Source: Cunninghamia lanceolata
Taxonomy: Eukaryota; Streptophyta; Pinopsida; Cupressales; Cupressaceae
Direction of reading: 5' to 3'
NCBI GenBank assembly: GCA_027924645.1
Contig: BSBN01000039.1
Location: 24,278,001 to 24,342,000, forward strand
DNA length: 64,000 nt
Position numbers and translations under genes: made by a program
The notes under the pieces: model-generated
What the model was told of the DNA's origin: nothing
Databases searched by the model: none
Seen by the model: only the letters and a program-made list of their open reading frames with translations
Part shown: positions 33,177 to 45,268 of the stretch, in pieces
Layout: every line of letters starts with the position of its first letter
Position numbering within the stretch: the stretch's first letter is position 1

Positions 33177-34721
33177 TGGTGCAGGAGCACCAAGGGTTTG
33201 GAGCCCATGTATATACCGTCACATTTTTGGTGTGATGTTTTTTATTTTCTTTTGGTTCTAGTGTATCGGGTTGACCGAAAACCGCAGACTATTATATCGG
33301 TGTGAGAAAGACTATCGGGTAAACAAAGTTGTGTCGAGCCAATAGCATATAGTCTCACCGATGGGATAGAATGGTCGGCAAGAGTATTGATATCGGAGAG
33401 TAAGTGTAAAGTTACACCGACAGGTTAAAGTCTTAGCGAAAGTGAATTTGGTGTTAGGTCATCGGTAAGACGAGTGCCATCGGTGGAGAGGTGAAAGGTT
33501 TCGCCGATGATGTTAGTCACACCGATGAAGGAGATCCGAAGGCTCATCGGGGTGAAGATGGGTATCGGCCAGAGATAAGAGGACACCACCGATAACACAT
33601 GTCTTACTGAAGATAAAGCATAGTGTGGAGGCGTCGGTGAGAAAAGTGAGGTCGGAGTGAAGTTCCTGGAGTGTGCCGATGGTGTTTGTCACACCGATGA
33701 CAGTCAACGAAAGTAAACTAAGTCAAAACTACGTTGGGCTCATCGGCAGGAAGTAAGCTATCGGGGGAACGAGATGTGAGGATGTCGATGGGCATTGTTT
33801 CACCGACGACTGCCAGCAAAAGCAAACCATAGTAAGCAGACTGTCGGTTATTTGTAAAAGGGATCGGGCTATGGCCCTAACTGCAGAAAGGATGCCAACG
33901 ATACCAATGTGTTAGGCCGGTGGAACGGCTAGGAACAACACTAATGCAGGAAACCCTAACCGTCCGATAACAGAAAAAGGACGAAGAGTATAAGAACTGG
34001 TTTTTGGCTTTGTAAATGGGTTCGAATGTTGGAAAAAGTTAAAGGATAGACATTGAATGTAAAAGAAAGAACTCTCAGAATAAGAACATTGACAGTTTGA
34101 ATCTATTTGTGCATTGTCTGTAGAATTCTTGCATAGCTTGGTTTAAAGTAGAGTAATCAGTTTGTTTCTGTTCTTTTGTTTCTGTTTGTACAAAATGTCT
34201 CTGTCTTGATGTCCCTGCATTTTTCCTGTACAGTCATGGAGGGCCATCAAGTAGAGACCTTTCTTTTGTTTCTGTTTGTGTTAGTGGTTGGATTGTCAAT
34301 GAGAGACATTAGGAACTTGTCCTAGGCGAGCTGTGCTATAACCCGGCTAGGTATGCAAGTTGCAGTCTAAGAAGACGGGTGAAAAACAGAGTAGAAAGAA
34401 TTGAGCACCAAGCAATCAGAACCCTGGACCCAGAGAGGAGGGCTAATAACGGGCTCAAGAAGGATAGAAGTCTTGGAGATTGGCAATCTTGGAAGCAGTG
34501 AGGATAAGGAAGAGTACCTCACACCAAGAAAGCAGAGTCTGTATGGGAAACAACAGACAAATAGGTCTTTCACCTCTGTAATAGATTGCTTAGGTTGTTT
34601 TAGACATTTTAGGGTAGAAAATGTCTATGAGCACTTGAATTGGTAGGGAAACCCGGGGATGGCATAGGTCTTGAAGTGTTGTGTCAAGATAGGTTTTCGA
34701 AACCCTTAGGTCTCCCTTTCA
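33177..34721 (+). repeat. Gypsy 5' LTR
   Basis: 1,545 bp. The first 14 bases after the T contain a small inverted repeat GGTGC-AGGA-GCACC. The U3 part is dense in ATCGG / CCGAT motifs, including two copies of a GATG.TGTT.GTCACACCGATG block near 33,505 and 33,680. Confidence 0.93.
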
Positions 34722-34724
34722 AAT

Positions 34725-34736
34725 TGGTATCAGAGC
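34725..34736 (+). promoter_or_regulatory. Gypsy primer-binding site
   Basis: TGGTATCAGAGC three bases after the 5' LTR; initiator tRNA-Met type. Confidence 0.92.
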
Positions 34737-34782
34737 AAGTTAAAGATTTGGGCTATTCCTAGCTAGGAATAAAAGAAGTTGT

Positions 34783-36646
34783 ATGTCATCACCAAGTTCG
34801 AGTGAGTTTGTAGGCTTAGCCAGAGAGATGGTGACTAATGCAGAATTGGCAAAGAAGGTTGATGAACAAGAAGAGGAGAATAGGCTCCTACAGGAAAGAT
34901 TGGCAGAAATGGAAAGTAAACTAGGTGCCATGATAATAAAGACTGAAGAAGTCAGTCAGAAAATGAAAGATTCTGAAGGTAAGGAAAAAGGTGTGTCTAT
35001 AGAAGATGAAGAGCCCACACCTGATCCTAAGATGGAAGAAGAATGTTTCTTGAAGGCCTTGAAAGCCATGAGCGGTAAGACATTGGAAGGAGTTCCTCTT
35101 TTTAGTGGAAAGATGGAACCTGATTTGGTTATGGAATGGATAGAAGGTATAGAAAATCACTTTGAATGTGATGGAGTGACTGAAGCACAAAAGGTGAAGG
35201 TGACTAAATCAAGACTCAGAGGAGCTACCTTGACATGGTGGAAATTTGTTCAAACAGAAAGAGAAAAAGAAGGCAAGAAACCCATAGCTACTTGGAAAGG
35301 TATGGTGGCTAAAATCAAAGAAGTATACATGCTTGGAGATTATGAAGTCCAGTTGTACAAGAAACAACAAAATTTGAGACAAAGAGAATTAGATGTTAAT
35401 GCATACACTGAGGAGTTTCAAAAACTATGCCTGAGGTCTAAGGTGATGGAAGATGAAAATGTAAAAGTGGCCAGATATCTCAATGGTTTGAGGTGGAGTA
35501 TTCAAGAGGAAATCAATTTATTCTGTCCTAAAACAATGCATCAAAGCTATCAGCTAGCACTTAAGGTAGAGGAGAAGAGCAAGAAGAAACAAGAGTCGAG
35601 TAGCAGATCAAGAGGAAGAGGTAGAGACAGCAGAGGAAGAGGAAATTATGGTGGTAGGAATACTGATCAAAGACCCCAAGGAGAATCCAAACTCACAGAG
35701 CAGAGTGGGGAGACTAGTAGTAGAGGAAACTACAAAGGAAGGGGATCTAACAGAGGAAGATCAGGAGGATGAGGCAGAGGATCCTACTTTACCACTATGA
35801 AATGCTACAATTGTGGACAATTAGGCCATCCAGCATATAGGTGTCCTGATAAGGGCACACCTTCTTCTCAAGGAGTTGATAAAAGAAATCATTATGTACA
35901 AGATGATGCTTCAAGCAGCAAATCACCTGAAGTCAGTCTAGCCTCAGAAGTGGGAGAGAACATCATGGTAAGGAGAACTTTGATCAAAGAACCGGTGAAA
36001 GCTGAACAAAGCCAAAGGAGAGCTTTATTCAGAATCAGATGCAAGATTGTGAATAAGGTATGTCAAGTAATCATTGACTCGGGGTCTACTGATAACATAG
36101 TGTCAGATGAAGCAGTTAGAAAATTAAATTTGCAAAGAATACCTCATTCAAATCCATATAGAGTCACATGGTTAAATAAAGGTCAGCATGTGATAGTCAA
36201 TGAGAAAACTTGGGTAGAGTTTGGTATAGGTGGATACAAAGACAAGGTACTCTGTGATATCCTACCCATGGATGCATGTCATCTCTTATTGGGCAGACCA
36301 TGGCAGTATGACTGGAAGGCCATACATGATGGTGAGAAGAATGCATATTCTTTTCAAAAAGATGGTGTCACCTATAAAATTCAATCGTTGGAAGATGAAG
36401 AAGCAAATAAGACAAAAAGTCCTACTGTCTTAATTGTGAGTGGTAAAGAGTTTTTGAATACTCTTAAGGAGGATGGTATTGGCTATGCTATCATACTAAA
36501 GCCTAAGGAGGAGCAAAAAGACAAAAAGGTAGTGGTCCCAAAAGAGGTACAGACTATACTGGAACAGTATAAGGACATAATTAGTGATGGAACACCAGCA
36601 ACACTACCTCCACAAAGAACTATAAGCCATCAAATAGATCTGATTC
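34783..36646 (+). pseudogene. Gypsy gag and protease
   Basis: Gag starts MSSPSSSEFVGLAREMVTNA with a coiled coil (residues about 20-60). Then come the retrotransposon gag domain (LRGATLTWWKFV), an Arg/Gly-rich segment and the CYNCGQLGHPAYRCP zinc knuckle (about 35,803-35,847). One TGA (35,770-35,772, from CGA) lies between the RG-rich stretch and the knuckle; otherwise the frame is continuous. The protease motif IIDSGSTDNIVSDEAVRKL is intact (Asp codon 36,076-36,078). The frame stops at the nested solo LTR, within HQIDLI. Confidence 0.93.
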
Positions 36647-38299
36647 TGATGCAGAGTGGAACGCAACGGAGGCTAACTAACAGGAAGGAGTAGCCACAAA
36701 TACAAACAGCATGATAAAATTCCCTATCGGCTGAACATCATCATCATATTTCCTAGAGACAACAGCATCATCACATTTCAACAGCATCATCATATTTCGG
36801 ATGATCGCAAATATCCTCCTGTCGACTACTATTTACCTCCTCCGCTTATCGCCTATCATCATCATCATGATAATCAACGGGCGCAAACATCCTCCGGTTG
36901 CACTGTTCATCGGGTGCCAAATACAAGCGGCATCATCATGATATTCAATATCACCTTCGTCAGCAGGATATCCAAATATCCGGTTGCTCCCAATATCCTG
37001 ATGACGTTGCACTTCAACAACTTGCCTTCGACGCTCCACTGCCCGACGATACAAGCAACAGCATCATGATATTATTTATCCGGTTCTTCGAAACCTCCTG
37101 ATGATGCTAATACAACTTCCTGCCTACGCCGATACTTAACCACTTAGCGACAACAGGATAAACTCGCATAGCGGGATTTCTTAATATCCTGATGACGATG
37201 ACGTCATATCCTGATGACGATGACGTCACACATCGTCCTGATGAACTCTTCAGCACTTAGCCAAAAAACTTAACTTTCACACCCGCATCCGTTAGCGATA
37301 TGCGGATGATGAACTTCCCCGAGAGATGATCCTGACTGCGATATATACACTGAGTATATATCCAACTCAAAACATCATGATGCACCTGCAACATGCAAAT
37401 TTCAACAACTTCATGACCCGATCCTGATGGCGATGCATTCGCAGATGACGATGCGGCTTGCTCCGACTGGAAACGCACATGCAGACTCCTGTGTATCCTT
37501 CCACTGCATGTAAACACCCCGAACTGCTCTATTTCACAAAGATCATGTGACGACCGGGCCGGATCACCTTCAAACCAAAATCTAACAACTTATCTTCTAG
37601 ACCTAGCACATGAGGATGCTAGGCTGATTTACAGCATGCTCCTAACAGATCTCCTGAACAATGCAATGCATAAACAGAAAACACAAATGCAAACTAAACT
37701 ATGATACAGGACCATTCCACCGATTTGCAGGATCAACCGGTGGAAGGGTTGAAAATACCCATCTACTTGCAAACGGAAAGGAAATCAACACAAATACAAC
37801 TGATACAACCAGATACTGCAAAAGATGAGATCTTATTCACTTGAAATTCAAAAGTCCTGAATACAGATTCACAATGTCTGAACTGCTCTCCTGAATCTCA
37901 ACTCAACACAACACCAGTACATCTAGCAACATCAATATCAATCTCAATATGAACTATGAACTGTCAATATGAACTCAATGTGTCTAAACCCTAACAGATC
38001 GAAGGTATAAATAACAAATCCTTCGAGTACTACCAACTTCACTTCCCAGCGGCTGGGAGCTTCCAAGCGGCTGGGAGAGAGGACAACTCAGACAATCTTA
38101 TCTCGATCTCTAACTGCCTACACATACTCCTATGCTGAGCTAATACATAGCATCGGTCCAATGGACCTTATTACATGATAAAGTCAAACATACTAAAAAT
38201 AGGCTATCCTGTCATCATGCTGATAACTATCCTATATCCTGATCATGTATGTCATCATGCGGACCTATATCCTGATCATGTGCGGGTGCTCCTGCACCA
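36647..38299 (-). mobile_element. Solo LTR (gypsy type) nested in gypsy RT
   Basis: 1,653 bp with target duplication GATTC (36,642-36,646 and 38,300-38,304); removal restores [19 protein letters not shown]. Read on the minus strand it starts TGGTGCAGGAGCACC, the same terminus as the gypsy LTRs and the LTR at 54,664, and ends CTCTGCATCA. No coding sequence. It shares the CCCAGCCGCTTGGA-type motif with the 54.7-kb LTR, so it is an intra-family insertion. Confidence 0.9.
37199..37228. promoter_or_regulatory. Paired TGACGTCA sites in solo LTR
   Basis: Two perfect TGACGTCA palindromes (37,199-37,206 and 37,221-37,228) inside a 22-bp tandem repeat. This is the classic bZIP/TGA-factor binding core. 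Function in this LTR is inferred only from the motif. Confidence 0.4.
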
Positions 38300-41067
38300 G
38301 ATTCCAGGAGCATCTTTACCTAACAAAGCTCCTTATAAGATGACTCCAAAACAACATAAGGAAATAGCCAGACAAGTGCAAGAGTTACTTGACCAAGGAT
38401 TGGTTAGAAAAAGCATAAGTCCTTGTGCAATGCCTACAGTGTTGGCACCAAAGAAAGAAGGAGCATGGAGACTATGCACAGACTCCAGAGCTATCAATAA
38501 GATCACCATAAGGTACAAATTTCCAATTCCCAGAATTGAAGATCTTATGGACTGTTTAGGAGGGGCTAAATACTTCACCAAGATAGATCTAAAAAGTGGT
38601 TATCACCAAATCAAAATCAAGGAAGGTGATGAATGGAAAACAGCCTTTAAAACCACAGAAGGACTGTATGAATGGCTTGTTATGCCATTTGGTTTATCGA
38701 ATGCTCAGCACATTCATGAGGCTCATGAATGAAGTCCTCAAGGACTATACGGGTAAATTTGTAGTTGTTTATCTAGATGACATCTTGATTTTTAGTCAAA
38801 CTAAAGAAGAGCATCTTGAACATGTAAATACTGTTTTGAAAAAGTTACATGATGAACAACTAACTATAAATTTGGAGAAGTGTGAATTCATGAAGCAGGA
38901 ATTGGTATACCTTGGTTTTGTGTTGTCCAAAGGAGAATTGAAGATGGATAAGTCAAAGGTAGAAGCCATATTGAATTGGCCTACTCCTAGAGCAGCAACT
39001 GAGGTGAGAAGTTTTCATGGCTTAGCTCAGTTTTATAGAAAGTTCATAAAGAATTTCAGTGCTATTTGTGCACCCATGCTTGATACAATCAAAGGTGGGA
39101 TAAAAACAAAGTTTCAATGGACACAAGCAGCTGATAAGAGTTTTGAATTGTTGAAGAAAGAAGTAGCCACACAACCAGTGTTAGTGCTGCCTAGTTTTGG
39201 TAAGTTATTCACTTTAGAATGTGATGCTAGCAATATTGCAGTAGGTGCAGTACTCAGTCAAGAGAATAGACCAGTAGCCTTTTTCAGTGAGAGGCTAAAT
39301 GAAGCAAAGAGCAGATACTCTTCATATGACTTGGAGCTCTATGCTCTAGTCCAAGCACTTAGAAAATGGAGGCATTATCTCCTACCGAAGGAATTTGTTG
39401 TATATACAGACAATCAAGCTTTGAGTTTTCTGAACTCACAAGATAAGTTGAGCCATAGGCATATCAAGTGGATGGAGTATTTACAGTCCTACACATTCAC
39501 CATTAAACATAAGAAGGGACAGCTCAACAAGGTAGCAGATGCCTTAAGCAGGAGGTTGCTTACAGTACAAGAGATGCATTTAAGAAGCATAGGGATGGAA
39601 GAGTTCACAGCCCTCTACAAAGAGGATGACGATTTTGCTGAAGCATACAAGGTCTGTCAAGATTTTGAAAATCACTTTCATAGTGAATTTGCAGATTACA
39701 CATTGCAGCAGGGATTGCTGTTCAAAGGTGGACAGTTGTGTATACCAAAAGGATCCATGAGGGAAAATCTCATACAGGAGAAGCATAATGGCAGTTTGAG
39801 TGGACATTTTGGTCTGAATAAAACATTGGAGTTAGTCCAGAGGTTCTACTATTGGCCGAAGATGCACAAAGATGTCAGAAAGTATGTGGAGCAGTGTATC
39901 ATCTGTCAGAAGGCCAAGGGAACTTCTTCAAATGCTGGACTGTATCAACCATTACCCATTCCTTCCAGACCATGGGATTGTGTAAGTATGGATTTTGTAG
40001 TTGGTCTACCAAAGACTAAGACTGGTTTTGATAGTATTTTTGTAGTTGTTGATAGATTTAGCAAGATGAGTCATTTCATTCCCTGTAAAATGACTCATGA
40101 TGCCAGTCATATAGCTCATTTGTTTTTCAAAGAGGTCATAAGGATTCATGGACTTCCAGCAAGCATCGTGTCTGATAGAGATGCTAAGTTCATGGGACAC
40201 TTCTGGAAAACTTTATGGCAGAGGCTAGGAACAAATCTATCTTTTGGATCAGCATATCATCCACAGACAGATGGCCAAACAGAAGTGGTGAACAGGACAT
40301 TGGGCAACCTGTTAAGGTGTTTGACAAAAGAATATGGACAGAGTTGGGATCAGGTCATTTATCAGGCAGAATTTGCCTATAATGACAGTGTGAATAGGAC
40401 TACTGGAAAAAGTCCATTTGAGATAGTGTATGGAATGCATCCTAGAGGTGTATATGAACTCCGACATCTTGGAGACATGGAACATAGAAGTGGTCATGCA
40501 GAGGATTTTGCACAGTCTATGAAGGAGATTCATGACCAAGTGAAGCAGCAATTGATGGAAAATACCCTGAAAATCAAAGATAAGGTAGATGCACACAGGA
40601 AGGATATTCAATTTGCAGTTGGTGATTTAGTCATGGTTCATTTGAACAAAGCCAGATTGCAGAAAGGGATGCCAACCAAATTGCAGATGAGACGGATTGG
40701 TCCTTGCAGAATTCTAAACAAGTATGGCAACAATGCTTATAGGATTGATTTACCAACAGACTTGGCAATTTCACCAGTGTTCAATGTTCAAGACCTGGTA
40801 CCTTATAAAGGTCCACATCCAGTGCCAAAAGGATCTAGTTCAGAAGCTGCACAGACAATGAGTGATGTGACCTTGCCACCTAAACTCAAACCACAGGCTG
40901 AGAAAATTCTGGATTCTCGCGTGCAGAAACAGACCAGACATGGGGTGTACATGGAGCATCTGATCAAATGGAACAATTTGCCTGAAGCAGTGGCTACCTG
41001 GGTTGCAGAATCCGAGTTCAAGAAGCGGGGCATTGATTTTGCCTTGCTGTCACCGGAGGTGACTTGA
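38300..41067 (+). pseudogene. Gypsy pol: RT, RNase H, integrase, chromodomain-like tail
   Basis: RT runs from [20 protein letters not shown] through [19 protein letters not shown] to MPFGLSNA. A two-base deletion near 38,704 shifts the frame; RT then continues with [10 protein letters not shown] and the active site YLDD (38,770-38,781). RNase H follows (LECDASNIAVGAVLSQ, VYTDNQAL), then integrase with an HHCC finger (CIICQKAK) and DDE core (SMDFVVGLP, SDRDAKFMGHFW, HPQTDGQTEVVNR). The C-terminus (ILDSRVQKQTRHGVYMEHLI, KWNNLPEAVATWVAESEF, about 40,900-41,020) looks like a chromodomain, as in chromoviruses. After the frameshift 800 codons are open, so decay is limited. Confidence 0.94.
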
Positions 41068-41076
41068 CTTCTTCCG

Positions 41077-41089
41077 CACAGGGGGAGTA
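41077..41089 (+). promoter_or_regulatory. Gypsy polypurine tract
   Basis: CACAGGGGGAGTA directly precedes the 3' LTR and is the expected plus-strand primer site. Confidence 0.8.
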
Positions 41090-42636
41090 TGGTGCAAGAG
41101 CACCAAAGGTTTGGAGCCCATGTATATACCGTCACATTTTTGGTGTGATGTTTTTGATTTTCTTTTGGTTCTAGTGTATCGGGTTGACCGAAAACCGCAG
41201 ACTATTATATCGGTGTGAGAAAGACTATCGGGTAAACAAAGTTGTGTCGAGCCTGTAGCATATAGTCTCACCGATGGGATAGAATGGTCGGCAAGAGTAT
41301 TGATATCGGAGAGTAAGTGTAAAGTTACACCGACAAGTTAAAGTCTTGGCGAAAGTGAATTTGGTGTTAGGTCATCGGTAAGACGAGTGCCATCGGTGGA
41401 GAGGTGAAAGGTTTCGCCGATGATGTTAGTCACACCGATGAAGGAGATCCAAAGGCTCATCGGGGTGAAGATGGGTATCGGCCAGAGATAAGAGGACACC
41501 ACCGATAACACATGTCTTACTGAAGATAAAGCATAGTGTGGAGGTGTCGGTGAGAAAAGTGAGGTCGGAGTGAAGTTCCTAGAGTGTGCCGATGGTGTTT
41601 GTCACACCGATGACAGTCAGTGAAAGTAAACTAAGTCAAAACTACGTTGGGCTCATCGGCAGGAAGTAAGTTATCAGGGGAACGAGATGTGAGGATGCCG
41701 ATAGGCATTGTTTCACCGACGACTGCCAGCAAAAGCAAACCACAGTAAGCAGACTGTCGGTTATTTGTAAAAGGGATCGGGCTATCGCCCTAACTGCAGA
41801 AAGGATGCCAGCGATACCAATGTGTTAGGCCGGTGGAACGGCCAGGAACAACACTAATGCAGGAAACCCTAACCGTCCGATAACAGAAAAAGGACGAAGA
41901 GTATAAGAACTGGTTTTTGGCTTTGTAAATGGGTTCAAATGTTGGAAAAAGTTAAAGGATAGACATTGAATGTAAAAGAAAGAACTCTCAGAATAAGAAC
42001 ATTGACAGTTTGAATCTATTTGTGCATTGTCTGCAAAATTCTTGCATAGCTCGATTTAAAGTAGAGTAATCAGTTTGTTTCTGTTCTTTTGTTTCTGTTT
42101 GTACAAAATGTCTCTGTCTTGATGTCCCTGCATTTTCCTGTACAGTCATGGAGGGCCATCAAGCAGAGACCTTCTTTCTTTTGTTTCTGTTTGTGTTAGT
42201 GGTTGGATTGTCAATGAGAGACATTAGGAACTTGTCCTAGGCGAGCTGTGCTATAGCCCGACTAGGTATGCAAGTTGCAGTCTAAGAAGATGGGTGAAAA
42301 ACAGAGTAGAAAGAATTGAGCACCAAGCAATCAGAACCCTGGACCCAGAGAGGAGGGCTGATAATGGGCTCAAGAAGGCTAGAAGTCTTGGAGATTGGGA
42401 ATCTTGGAAGCAGTGAGGATAAGGAAGAGTACCTCACACCAAGAAAGCAGAGTCTGTATGGGAAACAACAGACAAATAGGTCTTTCACTTCTGTAATAGA
42501 TTGCTTAGGTTGTTTTAGACATTTTGGGGTAGAAAATGTCTATGAGCACTTGAATTGGTAGGGAAACCCGGGGATGGCATAGGTCTTGAAGTGTTGTGTC
42601 AAGATAGGTTTTCGAAACCCTTAGGTCTCCCTGTCA
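41090..42636 (+). repeat. Gypsy 3' LTR
   Basis: 1,547 bp matching 33,177-34,721 with few, mostly transition differences. Confidence 0.93.
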
Positions 42637-42641
42637 ATACA

Positions 42642-44576
42642 TCCCAGGGCAGAAACAGATTGAGATTAGCCAAGATGTCTCCTTTGAGGAGGAGATAGCT
42701 TTCAGGAGGTCAAAAGGATATCACATGGAGATAGACAGTGAGGAGCTGGAGGCTCCAAAGGATATGGATTCATCTCTCAATTATACTCCTCCCATTCAGA
42801 GGGAGTCTTACGAACCAGCTGAGACTATTGATCCAGTTGACCCTATAGAACCAACTGATGGGCCTATAGATATTGCCGTAGGTCGGAAGAGGCCCCTATG
42901 GGCTCGACGAACCATGCAGAAGGCAGAAAAATATGCAGCTCCAAGAGGCACTTTCAGGGAGAGCAGAGACCTCAGAAGTTCCCAAGTTATGTGGCATTGA
43001 TGAGTCACATCATTGATTCTGAGCCCTCCAATTATGAGGAGGCATCTAGCCAACAGGTATGGAGAGATGCGATCACGGAAGAGTATCAATCCATCATTAA
43101 AAATAATGTATGGGATGTTGTTCCGAGACTTGAAGGGAAGTTAGTAGTGACTTCCAAATGGATCTAAAAAATCAAGCATGCAGCTGATGGCAGCATTGAG
43201 AAACACAAGGCGAGATTTGTGGCAAGAGGATTCTCTCGGAAGGAGGGAATAGATTATGAGGAGACATTTGATCCTGTTGCTTGATACACTTCCATCAGGA
43301 TGATTATTGCTCTTGCCTCCGCAAAGGGATGGAAGTTACATCAAATGGATGTAAAGACTGCATTTCTAAATGGTGTGATTAAGGAAGAAGTATATATCGA
43401 GAAGCCAGACGGTTTTGTGATTCATGGGAAGGAGTCCCATGTGTGCAGATTAAAAAAGGCTTTGTACGGTCTTAAACAAGCACCTCGTGCATGGTATGAA
43501 AGGATTGATAGATACTTGATGAGCTTGGGATTCACCAAGAATGATGCAGATTCCAACCTTTATTTCAAGATTGTTGATGGTGAGGCCTTGATCTTGGTTC
43601 TCTACGTTGATGATCTATTTCTCACTGGAGCAGAGAAGCTCATTGTCCAATGTAAGGAGTTAGCCTCCGAGTTTGAGATGGACCTTGGACTTATGCATTA
43701 TTTCCTGGGACTGCAAGTATGGCAAAGACTTGATGAGATCTTCCTAAGTCAAGGGAAATACACTATAGATATACTGAAAAGATTTGGGATGATGGACTGT
43801 AAGTCCATGGCTACACCAATGGAGACAAATTTGAAGAAGTTGAGTGACTCAGCTTCCAATTCAGATTTGGTAGATCCCACCATGTATAGATAATTGATCA
43901 GATCATTGATGTACCTGGTTAACACCAGACCAGACATCTGTTTTGCAGTGAGTGCTCTCAGCCAATTCATGTGTGAGCCAAGACAAATACATCTAGTTTC
44001 AGCAAAGCATATACTGAGATAATTGCGTGGTACTGTGGGATATGGCTTGAGGTATGCTTCTAGTGGGGATCTGAGATTACAAGGCTATTCTGATTCTGAC
44101 TAGGCTGGGAGTGTGGCTGATAGAAAGAGCACCTCCGGGTGTTGCTTCAATTTGGGGTCTACAGTGATTTCCTGGTGTAGCAGGAAGCAGACCTCTGTGG
44201 CACTAAACACAGCAGAGGCTGAGTATATTGCAGCATGTGTAGCAGCCCGTGAAGCAATATGGATTCGAAAGCTTCTTGCAGGATTGTTTTGTCAGATGTT
44301 AGAGCCGACATTGATTCACTATGATAACCAGGCTATGTAAAGCTCTCAATGAATCTCGTATTTCATGATAGGTTGAAGCATGTGGAGATCAAGTACCATT
44401 ACATCAGAGACATGGTGCTGAGGAAACTAATCCAGCTCCAGTATATTTGCATTGATGATCAGACGACTGATATCCTCACCAAGCCTCTTTCCAAGGTAAA
44501 GTTTGTATACTTCCGAGACAAGCTTGGGGTGGTGGACACTGACGCTCTTGCTGAGAGGGAGTCATGGCATCATTAA
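42642..44576 (+). pseudogene. Copia-2 reverse transcriptase and RNase H
   Basis: Continues the copia-2 frame after the gypsy insertion (PGQKQIEISQDVSFEEE). RT contains [49 protein letters not shown] and an intact YVDD (43,603-43,614). RNase H contains DRKSTSGCCFNLGSTVISW, LNTAEAEYIAACVA and HVEIKYHYIRDMV. Multiple stops and small frameshifts occur: before FESRD (near 43,000), TAA at 43,166, TGA near 43,282, TAA near 43,892, TAG near 44,101 and TAA at 44,338. Non-functional. Confidence 0.93.
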
Positions 44577-44586
44577 GATCTGTTAT

Positions 44587-44680
44587 AGCGTATATTTCTC
44601 TGAGACAGAGAAATATGAGGTGAAAGCCCTTGTAGCATATATTTCTCTGAGACGGAGAAATATGAGGTGAAAGCCCTTGT
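44587..44680 (+). repeat. Two 47-bp hairpin-forming direct repeats near copia-2 3' LTR
   Basis: Two near-identical copies (from 44,587 and 44,634), each holding the stem ATATTTCTCT / AGAGAAATAT around a GAGAC/G loop. A degenerate third copy follows. It lies between pol and the 3' LTR. Confidence 0.75.
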
Positions 44681-44808
44681 ACAGTACACATCTCTAAGAC
44701 TGAGTTGTGTTTCCCACAATTGGATGTAGCCATTGTGGAAGTCATGTTGAGAGAATCCATGACGAAGAAGTCCTTGCTGATGAGAATACCTCCCTAGCTA
44801 AGAGCTAG

Positions 44809-45263
44809 TGTTGATGTTTTGGTAGCTTCGGGAGGTAAACCAAAAGTCAAGTCGGCCAAATCACAAACAGAAATTATATTTGCTGGGTCGGCAAAAGTGA
44901 AAGCTAACCTACTCCTGGATTTGTATAAATAGGAGAGAGACTCTCCTCATTTCATCATCAATTCATTTCATTCGTTCTTTTGTGACTAAGAAGAAGATTC
45001 GCTACTCAAGAAGGAGATTTATTTCTACTAAGAAATTCACACTATTTACAGTGCTGGGTTATATTATTGTATTCTGCCTTTCTTAGCTTGATTCTTAAGT
45101 GCGATTTTCTGCACTGTTGTACCTGATATATCATTAGAAAAGGTTTCCTGGATTTTTCTCCCTTGCATAGAAGGGTTTTCCCAGGATAAAAATAGTGTGT
45201 TCACTGTTCTGTGTTTATTTTCCTGCTTACTGTTCGTATCTGATCCAAAAAAAAAAATTAACA
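44809..45263 (+). repeat. Copia-2 3' LTR
   Basis: 455 bp, TGTTGATG to AATTAACA, paired with 30,494-30,949 and followed by the duplication CCCAC. Confidence 0.93.
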
Positions 45264-45268
45264 CCCAC

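Larger units (their letters stand above)
33177..42636 (+). mobile_element. Ty3/gypsy chromovirus-like retrotransposon nested in copia-2
   Basis: Target duplication ATACA (33,172-33,176 and 42,637-42,641); joining the flanks restores copia-2 AYKIYIPGQKQ. LTRs are 1,545 and 1,547 bp, starting TGGTGCAGGAGCACC / TGGTGCAAGAGCACC and ending CTCCCTTTCA / CTCCCTGTCA. It encodes gag, protease, RT, RNase H, integrase and a chromodomain-like tail. It is interrupted by a solo LTR in the RT N-terminus. LTR divergence is about 2-3% by eye, so it is younger than copia-2. Confidence 0.95.
30494..45263 (+). mobile_element. Copia-2: Ty1/copia retrotransposon interrupted by a gypsy element
   Basis: Target duplication CCCAC (30,489-30,493 and 45,264-45,268); LTRs of 456 and 455 bp starting TGTTGATG and ending AATTAACA; tRNA-iMet primer site directly after the 5' LTR. 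Removing the nested gypsy leaves about 5.3 kb. Gag, protease, integrase, RT and RNase H are on the plus strand with many stops. The LTRs differ by roughly 7% by eye, more than those of the nested gypsy, as nesting order requires. Confidence 0.95.
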
